From an uncultured Ruminococcus sp. (GTDB lineage: Bacteria; Bacillota; Clostridia; Oscillospirales; Acutalibacteraceae): a DNA stretch of 16,146 nucleotides. The stretch is taken from positions 1-16,146 of the forward strand of contig CACXGH010000070.1 in assembly GCA_902767175.1 (NCBI GenBank), in the 5' to 3' direction. Positions 1 through 6,855 of this stretch are shown one piece after another; positions within the stretch are counted from its first letter, which is position 1; each line of letters starts with the position of its first letter. The notes below the pieces were generated by a model that saw nothing but the letters and a program-made list of their open reading frames with translations, had not been told where the DNA came from and ran no database searches. Made by a program: the position numbers and the translations under genes.

Positions 1-173
1 AGACTGAGACAAAGCCTGCAGAGAAGAAGACAGAAGCTCCCAAGGCTGAGACAAAGCCTGCAGAGAAGAAAACAGAAGCTCCCAAGACTGAGACAAAGCC
101 TGCAGAGAAGAAGGCTGAAGCTCCTAAGGCTGAGAAAAAGACAACTGCAAAGAAAACAACAAAGAAGAAATAA
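1..173 (+). CDS. C-terminal tail of an unidentified protein, Lys/Ala/Pro/Glu-rich
   Basis: An open frame enters from the left edge (first full codon at position 3) and ends at TAA 171-173. The visible 56 residues are only K, A, P, E and T in a near-perfect 14-residue repeat (TETKPAEKKTEAPK, about three and a half copies), ending in a very basic KKTTAKKTTKKK-like tail. Such tails are disordered and strongly basic towards the end. They occur on histone-like DNA-binding proteins and on some ribosomal or RNA-binding proteins of gut clostridia. The folded part lies outside the window, so the family cannot be named. The frame is open throughout, the repeats keep phase, and an intrinsic terminator follows 22 bases after the stop, so this is a real gene end. 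Confidence 0.85.
   Translation, partial: TETKPAEKKTEAPKAETKPAEKKTEAPKTETKPAEKKAEAPKAEKKTTAKKTTKKK
3..128 (+). repeat. In-frame 42-bp tandem repeat encoding a 14-residue unit
   Basis: Three consecutive 42-bp units (3-44, 45-86, 87-128) differ at only a few positions. Several changes are synonymous (AAG/AAA) and a few are Ala/Thr swaps. The period is a multiple of three and stays inside the reading frame. This is a protein tail repeat that probably varies in copy number between strains by slippage or recombination. Confidence 0.85.
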
Positions 174-195
174 TTCAGAATAAAAACTAATATTC

Positions 196-234
196 AAAGG
201 CTCGCTCCAAAAAACGGAGTGAGCCTTTATTGTT
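196..234 (+). terminator. Intrinsic terminator of the upstream partial gene
   Basis: A 13-bp stem pairs 196-208 with 216-228 (AAAGGCTCGCTCC against GGAGTGAGCCTTT, one G-T pair) around an A-rich 7-base loop. A T-rich stretch follows. It lies 22 bases past the stop codon at 173. Confidence 0.85.
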
Positions 235-594
235 CCTTTACAAGCCAATTATCAGACTAATGCTAATATCAGATAGAAGGGTGCCAAAGCTTATCGTCAG
301 GTCTATTTGGTATCAGTATAAGGAGTGAATGATTAAATTCCATCTTACAGTCCGTCACCTGTCATGGCTGTTCTTTTTACGCCTTACTGCACCACGGAAA
401 TCAACTTTAAAAACTGATAGATGAGGGTGTATAAATTCCTTCTTCTAAAATCCAATTTGTATGTTATTTTCATAGAATCAGTCAGCGGTTTTAGGAAAGG
501 GGTCTGGGGAATAACCCTTTTTCCGCCGGAAAAGGGTTTTCCCCATGTGACTGTCCCGGCAAAATTGATTTCCGTGCCCCGGCACAGGAGGGTA
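235..594. other. Gene-free stretch with nested inverted repeats upstream of the two-component system
   Basis: No convincing gene lies between the terminator and the response regulator promoter. Three pairings are visible. A perfect 12-bp inverted repeat joins 393-404 (CACGGAAATCAA) and 565-576. An interrupted pairing joins 408-417 and 482-493. A strong hairpin pairs 506-523 with 528-544 (GGGGAA, one bulged T, then AACCCTTTTTCC against its complement). Together they would make a three-way junction. The region could be a structured RNA, a small inserted repeat element, or an upstream regulatory region; the sequence does not decide. Confidence 0.4.
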
Positions 595-624
595 TTGCTT
601 TTGATAAAGAAAATGTATTATAAT
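595..624 (+). promoter_or_regulatory. Probable sigma-A promoter for the two-component operon
   Basis: TTGCTT at 595-600 and a perfect TATAAT at 619-624 are separated by 18 bases. The -10 lies about 32 bases before the ATG of the response regulator. The region between carries a good ribosome binding site (GGAGG, 645-649, 7 bases before the start). The -35 is only a moderate match. Confidence 0.65.
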
Positions 625-656
625 AGAAAAACAAAAGGACGAACGGAGGTTTAATA

Positions 657-1331
657 ATGAGAATACTTGTTGTAGAAGATGAAATTGGTCTTGCAGAGGC
701 TGTCGGGGCTATACTCAGAAGCGAGAAATACACAGTAGATATAGCAAATGACGGACAGGCAGGACTTGAATATGCGCTGTCGGAAGATTATGACTGCATT
801 ATACTTGATATAATGCTGCCAAAAATGAATGGTCTTGATGTTCTGTCCTGTCTCAGAGTAAAAGAGATAGAAACGCCCGTTTTGCTTCTTACCGCCCGTT
901 CCGAAACGGACGACAAGATAAAAGGACTTGACTGTGGAGCAGACGATTATATGACAAAGCCATTCTCAATGGGCGAACTGCTTGCAAGAGTAAGAGCCAT
1001 GACAAGACGAAGAAGCATTGTTCCCGATATCAACCCAAAATACGGCGACATCACACTTGAAATGAAAAAAGGCGAGATGATTTGCGGCGGAAACTCTGTA
1101 GCATTGGGCAGAAAGGAATTTCAGATGCTTGAGCTGCTGATTTCTAATGCAGGACAAATAACTACAAAAGAGCAGTTTGTTACTAAAATATGGGGCAGCG
1201 ATGATGAGAGTGAATATAACAATGTCGAAGTATATATATCATTTCTCAGAAAAAAGCTTGCCATGCTCCATTCTGACGTACAGATAAAAACAAGACGAGG
1301 CATCGGCTACTGTCTGGAAGGTGCAAAATGA
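657..1331 (+). CDS. OmpR/PhoB-family response regulator
   Basis: A 224-residue DNA-binding response regulator of a two-component system. The receiver domain spans about residues 1-115: acidic pair E7/D8, phosphoacceptor D51 in ILDIMLP, switch threonine T79 in LLLTAR, and conserved lysine K101 in TKPF. A winged-helix trans_reg_C domain follows at about 128-222, ending in the usual hairpin region (KTRRGIGYCLE). The length is normal for the family. The start is fixed by GGAGG seven bases upstream. The gene overlaps the downstream kinase by ATGA, so the pair is translationally coupled and almost certainly cognate. No candidate target gene lies beside it on the same strand, so the stimulus and regulon cannot be read from context. 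Confidence 0.95.
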   Translation: MRILVVEDEIGLAEAVGAILRSEKYTVDIANDGQAGLEYALSEDYDCIILDIMLPKMNGLDVLSCLRVKEIETPVLLLTARSETDDKIKGLDCGADDYMTKPFSMGELLARVRAMTRRRSIVPDINPKYGDITLEMKKGEMICGGNSVALGRKEFQMLELLISNAGQITTKEQFVTKIWGSDDESEYNNVEVYISFLRKKLAMLHSDVQIKTRRGIGYCLEGAK

Positions 1332-2533
1332 TAAATAAACTCCGAGCTAAGCTCATTGTTGTAATAACACTGATTCTTACCATTGCCGTATTCTTTATAA
1401 TGTTTGCTGTAAATGCTCTTGAGCGCACCACTAACCGTGCAGAGATCGAAAACAGAATAAAGAGAATTGCAGACCTTGACGGATTTCTTCCCTCGGATCT
1501 GGGTACTATCAATCCTTACGGTGAGGGACAGTCAGGCTTTACCGACTGTTTTTCGGTGCAGATAAACCATTTTTATGAGCTGAGAAGAATAGTTCTGACA
1601 AGAAATGTAGATGTTGAACAGCAGGATATACTAAACTATGCAAATGAAGCACTTGAATCCGATATGACATTTGGTGAAATGGGTATATATGCGTATTATA
1701 TTCAGCAAAAGCCTTACGGAATGATAATCGTATTTATGGATATAAAATCCTATCAGCAGGCACAGAACAATCTGCTTCGCACTACCGCACTAATAGGTCT
1801 GCTTACCGTCTTTGTCTTTTTCGGAATGGCTGTTGCACTATCATTCTGGCTTGTAAAGCCTGTAAAGGACACGTTAGAAAAACAGAAGCTGTTTATTTCA
1901 AATGCAAGCCACGAGCTGAAAACACCGCTTGCGGTTATAAGAGCCAATTCCGATGTTCTTGAAACAGAAACGGGAGACAATAAATGGCTCGGCTATATCC
2001 GTTCTGAGACAGAAAGAATGAATGAGCTTGTCAATGAGCTTCTGTGTCTTGCACGGCTTGATGATAAAACGGGACATAAACCGATAATGGCGGAATTTAA
2101 TCTTACGGATATATTCCTGCAGACGATACTGCCCTTTGAAAGCAGAGTATTTGAAATGGGCAAGCACCTTGAAACGGAAGCGGAGCCTGATCTGATGTAT
2201 AAGGGCGACGCAAGCCTGATAAAGCATATTATCACTATCCTTACAGACAACGCTATAAAATACTCAGACGAACACGGTCTTATCCGTGCACGGCTGTATT
2301 CAAAGTCAAATAAAAGGATAATTGAGATATACAACACAGGCGAAGGAGTACCGAAGGATAAGCTGAATAAGATATTTGAACGTTTTTACAGGAGTGACGA
2401 ATCGAGAAACAGCAAGACAGGCGGTTACGGTCTTGGACTTGCGATAGCAAAATCAAGCGTTGAAGCCCATGGCGGAAAAATCACAGCGCATGGTGAATAC
2501 GGCAAATGGATACAGTTTACTGTGGTGCTGTAA
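1328..2533 (+). CDS. Membrane sensor histidine kinase
   Basis: A 401-residue sensor kinase, partner of the preceding regulator. The order is: short cytosolic start, TM1 at about 7-29, an external sensor segment of about 120 residues (30-150) with no family I recognise, TM2 at about 153-176, then the HisKA dimerisation domain with phospho-accepting H195 in SHELKTPL. The ATPase domain shows the N box (N308, LTDNAIKYS), a G1 box as NTGEGV, an F box (FERFYRSDE) and a G2 box (GYGLGLAIAK). The G1 box has Asn/Thr where the textbook motif has Asp, a variant I believe is common in clostridial kinases. There is little room for a HAMP domain between TM2 and the H box. The start ATG overlaps the regulator stop (ATGA). 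Ligand unknown. Confidence 0.94.
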   Translation: MINKLRAKLIVVITLILTIAVFFIMFAVNALERTTNRAEIENRIKRIADLDGFLPSDLGTINPYGEGQSGFTDCFSVQINHFYELRRIVLTRNVDVEQQDILNYANEALESDMTFGEMGIYAYYIQQKPYGMIIVFMDIKSYQQAQNNLLRTTALIGLLTVFVFFGMAVALSFWLVKPVKDTLEKQKLFISNASHELKTPLAVIRANSDVLETETGDNKWLGYIRSETERMNELVNELLCLARLDDKTGHKPIMAEFNLTDIFLQTILPFESRVFEMGKHLETEAEPDLMYKGDASLIKHIITILTDNAIKYSDEHGLIRARLYSKSNKRIIEIYNTGEGVPKDKLNKIFERFYRSDESRNSKTGGYGLGLAIAKSSVEAHGGKITAHGEYGKWIQFTVVL

Positions 2534-2547
2534 CAATACAACAGAAT

Positions 2548-2600
2548 AAACAATTATGGCACGGAAGACTGATCTCAGTTAGTTTACCGTGCCATTGTTT
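2548..2600. terminator. Shared hairpin between convergent operons
   Basis: ATGGCACGG at 2556-2564 pairs perfectly with CCGTGCCAT at 2587-2595. An outer A/T-rich extension (2548-2552 with 2596-2600) and an inner small palindrome (ACTGA/TCAGT, 2568-2579) add to it. It lies 15 bases past the histidine kinase stop and 22 bases past the stop of the opposing minus-strand gene, so it can serve both directions. The T-tracts directly after the stem are short (TTGTTT each way). Confidence 0.6.
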
Positions 2601-2621
2601 CGTACAATATAAAAATTTTTT

Positions 2622-3128
2622 CTATTTTTTCGGGCGGAATTCTGCTTTCAGAACACGCATTACAATAATTCCGTTTACCAAGCCTGCCGCTATTCCGCCT
2701 AAAATAAGATACGGTGCATAGGCAATAAATGATGTTTCAAGAACAATGCCTGCCGCTATGAGCTGTCCGATATTGTGAAATACTCCGCCTATAATACTGA
2801 CATATACGATATGCTTTCCGAAAAAGCGCTTGCAGATGCACATTACAATATAGCTGAGAAAGCCTCCTGCGGCACTGAATATCAGCGACGAGACATTCCC
2901 GAAAAGCACCGCATTCAGAATAAGCCTGCCTGTCAGTACAAAAAATGCATCTCCTGTACCGCAATAATACATTGTAAAAAGTATAGCAATATTGGCAAGA
3001 CCTATCTTGATTCCCGGAACAGACATAGGAACAGACAAAATCATCTCAAGCCAGCTCAGGATAAACGCCACTGTCAGCAGAAGTCCTATCGCAGCAAGTC
3101 TTTTTGTGCTGCGGAGCTTGTTTCGCAT
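2622..3128 (-). CDS. Gx transporter / heptaprenyl diphosphate synthase component I family membrane protein
   Basis: A 168-residue, very hydrophobic protein with about five membrane segments. It carries the family signatures PGIKIGLANI (39-48) and GGVFHNIGQL (114-123). The family is annotated either as heptaprenyl diphosphate synthase component I or as a Gx transporter, and its substrate in clostridia is unsettled. Full-length for the family. The ribosome binding site is strong (GGGAGG on the minus strand, 3135-3140). The gene starts 17 bases after the leucine-rich repeat gene stops, so the two share a transcript. I recall the family usually sitting beside NusG-domain-II or ApbE-type redox genes and prenyl synthase partners; none is visible here. 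Confidence 0.85.
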   Translation of the reverse strand: MRNKLRSTKRLAAIGLLLTVAFILSWLEMILSVPMSVPGIKIGLANIAILFTMYYCGTGDAFFVLTGRLILNAVLFGNVSSLIFSAAGGFLSYIVMCICKRFFGKHIVYVSIIGGVFHNIGQLIAAGIVLETSFIAYAPYLILGGIAAGLVNGIIVMRVLKAEFRPKK

Positions 3129-3145
3129 TTACTGTCCTCCCGAAC

Positions 3146-4912
3146 TTACTGTCCCGGTCGGCGGTCACTGCGGCCGCTTTGCTCTCCCCTGCTCTGTGTC
3201 CCGCCTTGTGGTCTGCTCTGTGGTCTGCTTTGAGCTCCGTACTGAGTTCTGTTCTGAGGTCTTTTAGGTGCCGTTCTGTCCGTATGAGCAGTCTGAGGTT
3301 TTGCAGTTTTCTGTCGCTCAGAAGGAACATTTTTGTCAGCACCCCTGACGTTTTTCTTTTTGCCGCTGAAAAACAGCAGGTACAGACTGAATAATACTAT
3401 AAGTGCTACGTCTGCAATAACTATTATTACAACAATAAGTGTATATGAGCCTGAAAAACCGCCCTCATCTTCATTCTTTGAAAGCTCGTCAATAATTCCC
3501 TTATCCTCGTATGGAGGGAGATTTTTTATATTTTCGCTGTTATATTTCTGCTTTCGTGCGAAATCCTCAACATAAAAGTTATTATCGCTGTAAAATGTTA
3601 TATCCTTGATACCCGAAAAGGCGTATTCGCTGATATTTGAAGGTACTCTGTAGAAAACGACCTCTTTCAGATTCTTACAGCCGTTAAAAGCAAGTACAGG
3701 CAGTTCCGTATCACCGTTGAATTCAACTCTTGTAAGATTGATACAATCAAGGAATGTCGCTGTATAAAGATCCTTCAAAGACTCGGGAAAAACAACTCTG
3801 CCAAGAGATATACACTCTGAAAAAGCTAATTCCTGAATTGACTTTATACCGTTTTGCAGCTTCAGGTTTTTAAGGTTTCTGCAGCCTGAAAACGCACTCG
3901 GTTCTATTACCTCTACGCTTGCAGGAATAGTAATTCCCGTAAGGCTCTCACAGTTTGCGAAAATATCATGAGAAAGCTGCTTAAGCCTGGAGGGAAGCTC
4001 TATCATTTCCAAAGCAGTACATCCTGCAAAAGCACTGCTTCCGATAGATGTTACTGACGGAGGAAGTGTAACAGTCTGCAGAGAGGTACAGCCCTCAAAA
4101 GCCGAACTGCCTATTTTAGTTACGGTATTTGGTATCAGCACCGTATTTATCCCGGTATCTCCTGCAAAGGCGCAGTCACCTATCTGTTTTATGGAATTCG
4201 GCAGGCTTCTTGCCTTTTCCTTGCCGTTATATTTTATGAGTATACCGTTAGAAACTGTAACGAAATCAGATTTTTGATTATTGATCCATTTTGTACCCTC
4301 AAGAGCATATCCGCCAAGCTCCTTTATTGTCTGAGGAATTGTTATCGACTCAAGTGAGCTGCAGTTAAGAAAGGCGAATTTGCCTATTTTTATAATACTT
4401 TCGGGCAGCTCTATGCTCTTCAACAGGTTGCAGCCCGAAAAGGCTGACTCTTCTATATTCATTACACCTTCACGGATAACAGCGGTCTCAAGAGAAGAGC
4501 AGTTCATGAAAGCACATTCCCCTACCGTCTCAACACTTCCGTTTATCTCAAGCTTTTTCAGTCCCGTGCAGCCTGCAAAGGCATTAGAGCCTATAATCTC
4601 CACCGAACCGGGAATTTCAAGCTCCTTGATCGTCTTATTAGACATAAAGGCAGCAGCTCCGACCTTAGTCACCTTATATTTATCCACAGTAGACGGCAAA
4701 GAGACATAAAGGCTTTTGCCGTTATACTGTATAACCTCAGCGCTTTTTCCGTCCTCAAGAACACGGAACACATAGTCTCCGTTATCCATAATAGTTGCCG
4801 CATTCACACTTATCGGCATTCCGGCAAATATCATCATGGCAGTCAACAGAAAAAATGCTGCCAATGAAACTATACTTGTTCTGACGGAGCTTTTTATTTT
4901 AAGACCTGACAT
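3146..4912 (-). CDS. BspA-type leucine-rich repeat (LRR_5) membrane-anchored surface protein
   Basis: A 588-residue exported protein. Residues 1-39 are a signal peptide (positive start, hydrophobic core, cut near SVNA). From about 75 to 440 there are some 15 LRR_5/BspA repeats of about 23 residues, with recurring IP-x-SV-x-x-IG-x-x-AF-x-GC. Between repeats at 208-245 is the typical insert WINNQKSDFVTVSNGILIKYNG. A membrane helix spans about 489-516. A 70-residue cytoplasmic tail follows, rich in Arg, Gln, Pro, Gly and Ser (QSRPQSRPQG). Such proteins mediate surface contact or adhesion; the ligand is unknown. The single-span anchor and inward basic tail differ from the sorting-signal or dockerin ends often seen in this group. 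The minus-strand AAGGTGAG (4919-4926) sets the start. First gene of a two-gene operon. Confidence 0.9.
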   Translation of the reverse strand: MSGLKIKSSVRTSIVSLAAFFLLTAMMIFAGMPISVNAATIMDNGDYVFRVLEDGKSAEVIQYNGKSLYVSLPSTVDKYKVTKVGAAAFMSNKTIKELEIPGSVEIIGSNAFAGCTGLKKLEINGSVETVGECAFMNCSSLETAVIREGVMNIEESAFSGCNLLKSIELPESIIKIGKFAFLNCSSLESITIPQTIKELGGYALEGTKWINNQKSDFVTVSNGILIKYNGKEKARSLPNSIKQIGDCAFAGDTGINTVLIPNTVTKIGSSAFEGCTSLQTVTLPPSVTSIGSSAFAGCTALEMIELPSRLKQLSHDIFANCESLTGITIPASVEVIEPSAFSGCRNLKNLKLQNGIKSIQELAFSECISLGRVVFPESLKDLYTATFLDCINLTRVEFNGDTELPVLAFNGCKNLKEVVFYRVPSNISEYAFSGIKDITFYSDNNFYVEDFARKQKYNSENIKNLPPYEDKGIIDELSKNEDEGGFSGSYTLIVVIIVIADVALIVLFSLYLLFFSGKKKNVRGADKNVPSERQKTAKPQTAHTDRTAPKRPQNRTQYGAQSRPQSRPQGGTQSRGEQSGRSDRRPGQ

Positions 4913-4952
4913 CAGTATTACTCACCTTCTGACAAATGTTTTACACTAACAG

Positions 4953-4981
4953 ATAATAACACATTCATGCTGTTTTTTCAA
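4953..4981 (-). promoter_or_regulatory. Sigma-A promoter of the LRR/Gx-transporter operon
   Basis: On the minus strand TTGAAA (4976-4981) and TATTAT (4953-4958) are 17 bases apart. A TG one base before the -10 makes it an extended -10 element. The -10 is 40 bases upstream of the LRR start codon. Confidence 0.7.
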
Positions 4982-5261
4982 TAGTTCGATTAATGCGTGC
5001 GCAGTTTGAAAGTAAGACTATAATATTGAAATGAATATCCCAAAATTATTTACACTAATATTCTTCGTGTGCGCGGAAATCAACATACCTGTCCGGTCAG
5101 CTTCTTTGCGGAGATCATTCCTGATAAAGCCGGCTTTTATCCGGTTATTGCTTATTTTACAGATAATATCTTCGTTATCAGAACGAAAATAACAGAAAGA
5201 TCCGAAATTAATATTAAAGATAAAAGGTTAGCTGAACTCCGGTTTCCGTAAGTTTATGTAA
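4982..5261. other. Intergenic region between the LRR promoter and the end of lexA
   Basis: No convincing gene. One frame of 60 codons (5069-5251, +) starts at GTG, has no ribosome binding site and resembles nothing I know. A perfect 12-bp palindrome AAAGCCGGCTTT sits at 5126-5137 inside a longer dyad (5123-5141), which may be an operator. No clear intrinsic terminator for lexA is seen here. Confidence 0.4.
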
Positions 5262-5849
5262 TCAGTATTCCCTGTAAAGAGAAATAACTCTTCCTAAAAT
5301 ACTCAGCTCTTCTGTTATGATAGGCTCAAATTCGGGGTTATGCGGCTGAAGTCTGTACTGCCCGTTTTCTTTATAGTAGCTCTTGACCGTTGCCTCTTCG
5401 CCTATCATAGCTACAACAATATCACCGTTTTCGGCATAGGGAGTTTTTTCACAAATAACAATATCCCCGTCGTAGATACCAATATCCTTCATGCTCTCGC
5501 CCTTTACATTCAGAGCAAAAAGCTCTTTTCCTGACGCTTTCGCTGCCGAAAAAGGCACATAGCCCGTAATATCCTCAAACGCATAGACAGGCAGACCCGC
5601 AGTTACCCTGCCCATAACAGGAACAGCTACAGACGGCTCACCGCCTGCCATTTTTATAGAGCGGTGTCCTTTTGTTTTTGAAATATAACCGTTTTCCTCA
5701 AGCACCTTAAGGTGTGCGTGAACTGTTGAGGTAGATTTAAGTCCTGTAGCTTCGCATATTTCACGGACTGTCGGCATAATGCCGCCTGCTGCTGATTCAT
5801 TCAGATAATCAAGTATTTTCTGTCTGCTCTTCGTAAGAATTTTTTTCAT
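5262..5849 (-). CDS. lexA: LexA repressor of the SOS response
   Basis: Transcriptional repressor that binds SOS operators and self-cleaves when activated RecA signals DNA damage. The 195-residue product has an N-terminal winged helix-turn-helix (about 1-65; PTVREICEATGL then STSTVHAHLKVLEENGYI) and a C-terminal S24 peptidase domain. The Ala-Gly cleavage site is in GRVTAGLP (A84-G85). The catalytic serine is S119 in GESM and the catalytic lysine K156 in TVKSYY. I start at ATG 5849. An in-frame GTG lies three codons upstream at 5858, but it falls inside the AGGGTG ribosome binding site that serves the ATG with 6-base spacing. All catalytic residues are intact. No canonical Firmicute LexA box (CGAAC-N4-GTTCG type) is visible over its own promoter, so autoregulation is not evident. 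Confidence 0.96.
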   Translation of the reverse strand: MKKILTKSRQKILDYLNESAAGGIMPTVREICEATGLKSTSTVHAHLKVLEENGYISKTKGHRSIKMAGGEPSVAVPVMGRVTAGLPVYAFEDITGYVPFSAAKASGKELFALNVKGESMKDIGIYDGDIVICEKTPYAENGDIVVAMIGEEATVKSYYKENGQYRLQPHNPEFEPIITEELSILGRVISLYREY

Positions 5850-5879
5850 GGCAGTCACCCTAAGTCGTGTATTTTTATA

Positions 5880-5908
5880 ATTATACCATATCCACCCCTA
5901 AAAATCAA
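5880..5908 (-). promoter_or_regulatory. Sigma-A promoter of lexA
   Basis: On the minus strand TTGATT (5903-5908), 17-base spacer, perfect TATAAT (5880-5885). The -10 lies about 30 bases from the ATG. The same hexamers and spacing occur upstream of the CorC/HlyC gene at the right end of the window. Confidence 0.8.
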
Positions 5909-5918
5909 ACAGTTATCA

Positions 5919-6133
5919 GCCCAAAACACCCCTCATGCCGGCGGAGTGCCTCCGCTGTCGATTCGCGGCGACGCTCGTTACACTCGCTCTGTCATACCAA
6001 CCAAACATTCAGTATCCGCGATTATCCGCCCAACACGCCCCTTACGGTGCGGTGCGTGACCGCACAGGACGATTCGCGGCGGCGCTCGTTACACTCGCTC
6101 TGACTGTCTGACCGAACATTCATTGTCTGCGGT
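5919..6133. repeat. Two-copy degenerate tandem repeat (~110 bp) with a covarying hairpin
   Basis: Unit A starts near 5919 (GCCCAAAACACCCC) and unit B near 6029 (GCCCAACACGCCCC). Each unit holds a hairpin, then a 33-base core starting CGATTCGCGGCG (5959-5991 and 6070-6102, one mismatch), then a weaker conserved end around AACATTCA. The hairpin stems differ in sequence yet both pair: GCGGAG/CTCCGC (5941-5955) in A and TGCGGT/ACCGCA (6048-6064) in B. The stretch is clearly G+C-richer than its surroundings. A 78-codon frame through it (5867-6103, +) is probably chance. Confidence 0.75.
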
Positions 6134-6202
6134 CACAACCATGTGCAGTATAAATAACCATAGGCGCAGAGAATATGCTGCCGCACATTTTTTCCGGCAC
6201 AC
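6134..6202. other. Remainder of the lexA-upstream intergenic region
   Basis: Between the tandem repeat and the terminator of the downstream lipoprotein operon I see no gene. TATGCTGC (6174-6181) pairs with GCAGCATA (6273-6280), enclosing the terminator hairpin. The ten bases AATAACCATA occur at 6153-6162 and again at 6293-6302. The meaning is unclear. Confidence 0.3.
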
Positions 6203-6237
6203 AAAAAGCACGGTATTCTGTTGATAGTATACCGTGC
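6203..6237 (-). terminator. Intrinsic terminator of the lipoprotein operon
   Basis: Read on the minus strand, GCACGGTAT (complement of 6229-6237) pairs perfectly with ATACCGTGC (complement of 6208-6216) across a 12-base loop. TTTTT (6203-6207) follows at once. It lies about 100 bases past the stop of the 6339-6833 gene, with no gene between. Confidence 0.8.
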
Positions 6238-6338
6238 CGCTAAATGTTTCTATTAACCTGTGGTACTTTTACGCAGCATACAGATTGGCTGAATAACCAT
6301 AATGATCTATATTTACCGATATGATACCTCAGAAATAC

Positions 6339-6833
6339 TCACGCATTTCTCCAATATGTCTGTATCTCGGAAGAAAGCTGCTTCATCTTATCATAGGATT
6401 CAAGATACAGCGTGTAATAGCTGTCGCTTTCACGCTTAAAAATAGTGTCATCACCGCTGTCACGGGCATAAGCAACGAATGACCTTATCTGTGAGATATT
6501 ATTAAGGGCAGCTTCCGATGCTGTTTTCAGCCGCTCGTCCATTTCGTCAAACTCATTTGTCGGACGAAGCTTCTGTATCTGCTGTAAAGTATTTATCAGG
6601 TCGTCAGCCGCAAGAAGATAGCCTCTGACCTTTTCAGCGTCCTTACAGTCAAGTTCCTCGCTCTGCTGCTTCAGCTTTCTTGTCAGATTTACCGAATCAT
6701 TCACCAGATTTTTTACATCGGAAACATACTGATTATTTTTTCTGTGTGTTTCAACATCGCATCCCGTCAGCATCATAATAAAGACCGCTGCCAGAAGAAA
6801 TACTGCCGCTCTTTTTATTGCCGTTCTTTTCAT
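6339..6833 (-). CDS. Small helical lipoprotein, function unknown
   Basis: A 164-residue lipoprotein. A basic start and hydrophobic core lead to the lipobox MLTGC, lipidated at C25. The mature part (about 140 residues) is predicted largely helical, polar and low in aromatics, with a possible coiled-coil character (VKNLVNDSVNLTRKLKQQSE). I do not recognise the family. The start is ATG 6833, with GGAGGG nine bases upstream. An in-frame ATG at 6869 would overlap the preceding gene and put 12 polar residues before the signal, so I reject it. The start lies 22 bases after the stop of the other lipoprotein gene, so both are on one transcript and may act together at the outer face of the membrane. 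A minus-strand terminator follows. Confidence 0.8.
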   Translation of the reverse strand: MKRTAIKRAAVFLLAAVFIMMLTGCDVETHRKNNQYVSDVKNLVNDSVNLTRKLKQQSEELDCKDAEKVRGYLLAADDLINTLQQIQKLRPTNEFDEMDERLKTASEAALNNISQIRSFVAYARDSGDDTIFKRESDSYYTLYLESYDKMKQLSSEIQTYWRNA

Positions 6834-6855
6834 AGGCTGTATCCCTCCGATCATA

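Noticed and set aside
3..128. 42-bp repeats considered as a CRISPR array
   Set aside because: No unique spacers; the units are contiguous, in frame and coding.
329..424. 31-codon frame starting MIKFHLTVRH with AAGGAG upstream
   Set aside because: The ribosome binding site is only 3 bases from the ATG, the product is not recognisable, and the frame ends in the inverted-repeat region; conservation would be needed to support it.
421..654. 77-codon frame on the + strand before the response regulator
   Set aside because: It has no ribosome binding site, includes the strong hairpin and the promoter, and resembles no protein family.
1898..2337. Long minus-strand frames within the histidine kinase
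   Set aside because: Shadows of a conserved kinase domain on the other strand.
5069..5251. 60-codon + strand frame between the LRR gene and lexA
   Set aside because: GTG start without a ribosome binding site and no family resemblance; treated as intergenic.
5867..6103. 78-codon + strand frame over the lexA promoter and tandem repeat
   Set aside because: Its repeated SRRRSLHSL is only the translated DNA repeat, and it is antisense to the lexA promoter.
6109..6126. CCGAACATTCATTG considered as a LexA operator
   Set aside because: Only one half-site matches; the second half is not palindromic, and it lies more than 200 bases from the lexA promoter within the repeat unit.
5919..6133. Tandem repeat considered as a CRISPR or attachment-site pair
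   Set aside because: Only two long degenerate units, with no spacer pattern and no integrase or cas gene nearby.
2556..6237. Shared GGCACGG/CCGTGCC stems of two terminators (2556-2595 and 6208-6237) considered as copies of one element
   Set aside because: Only about 7-9 bases of the stem are common, the loops are unrelated, and CCGTGCC also occurs elsewhere by chance in the window.
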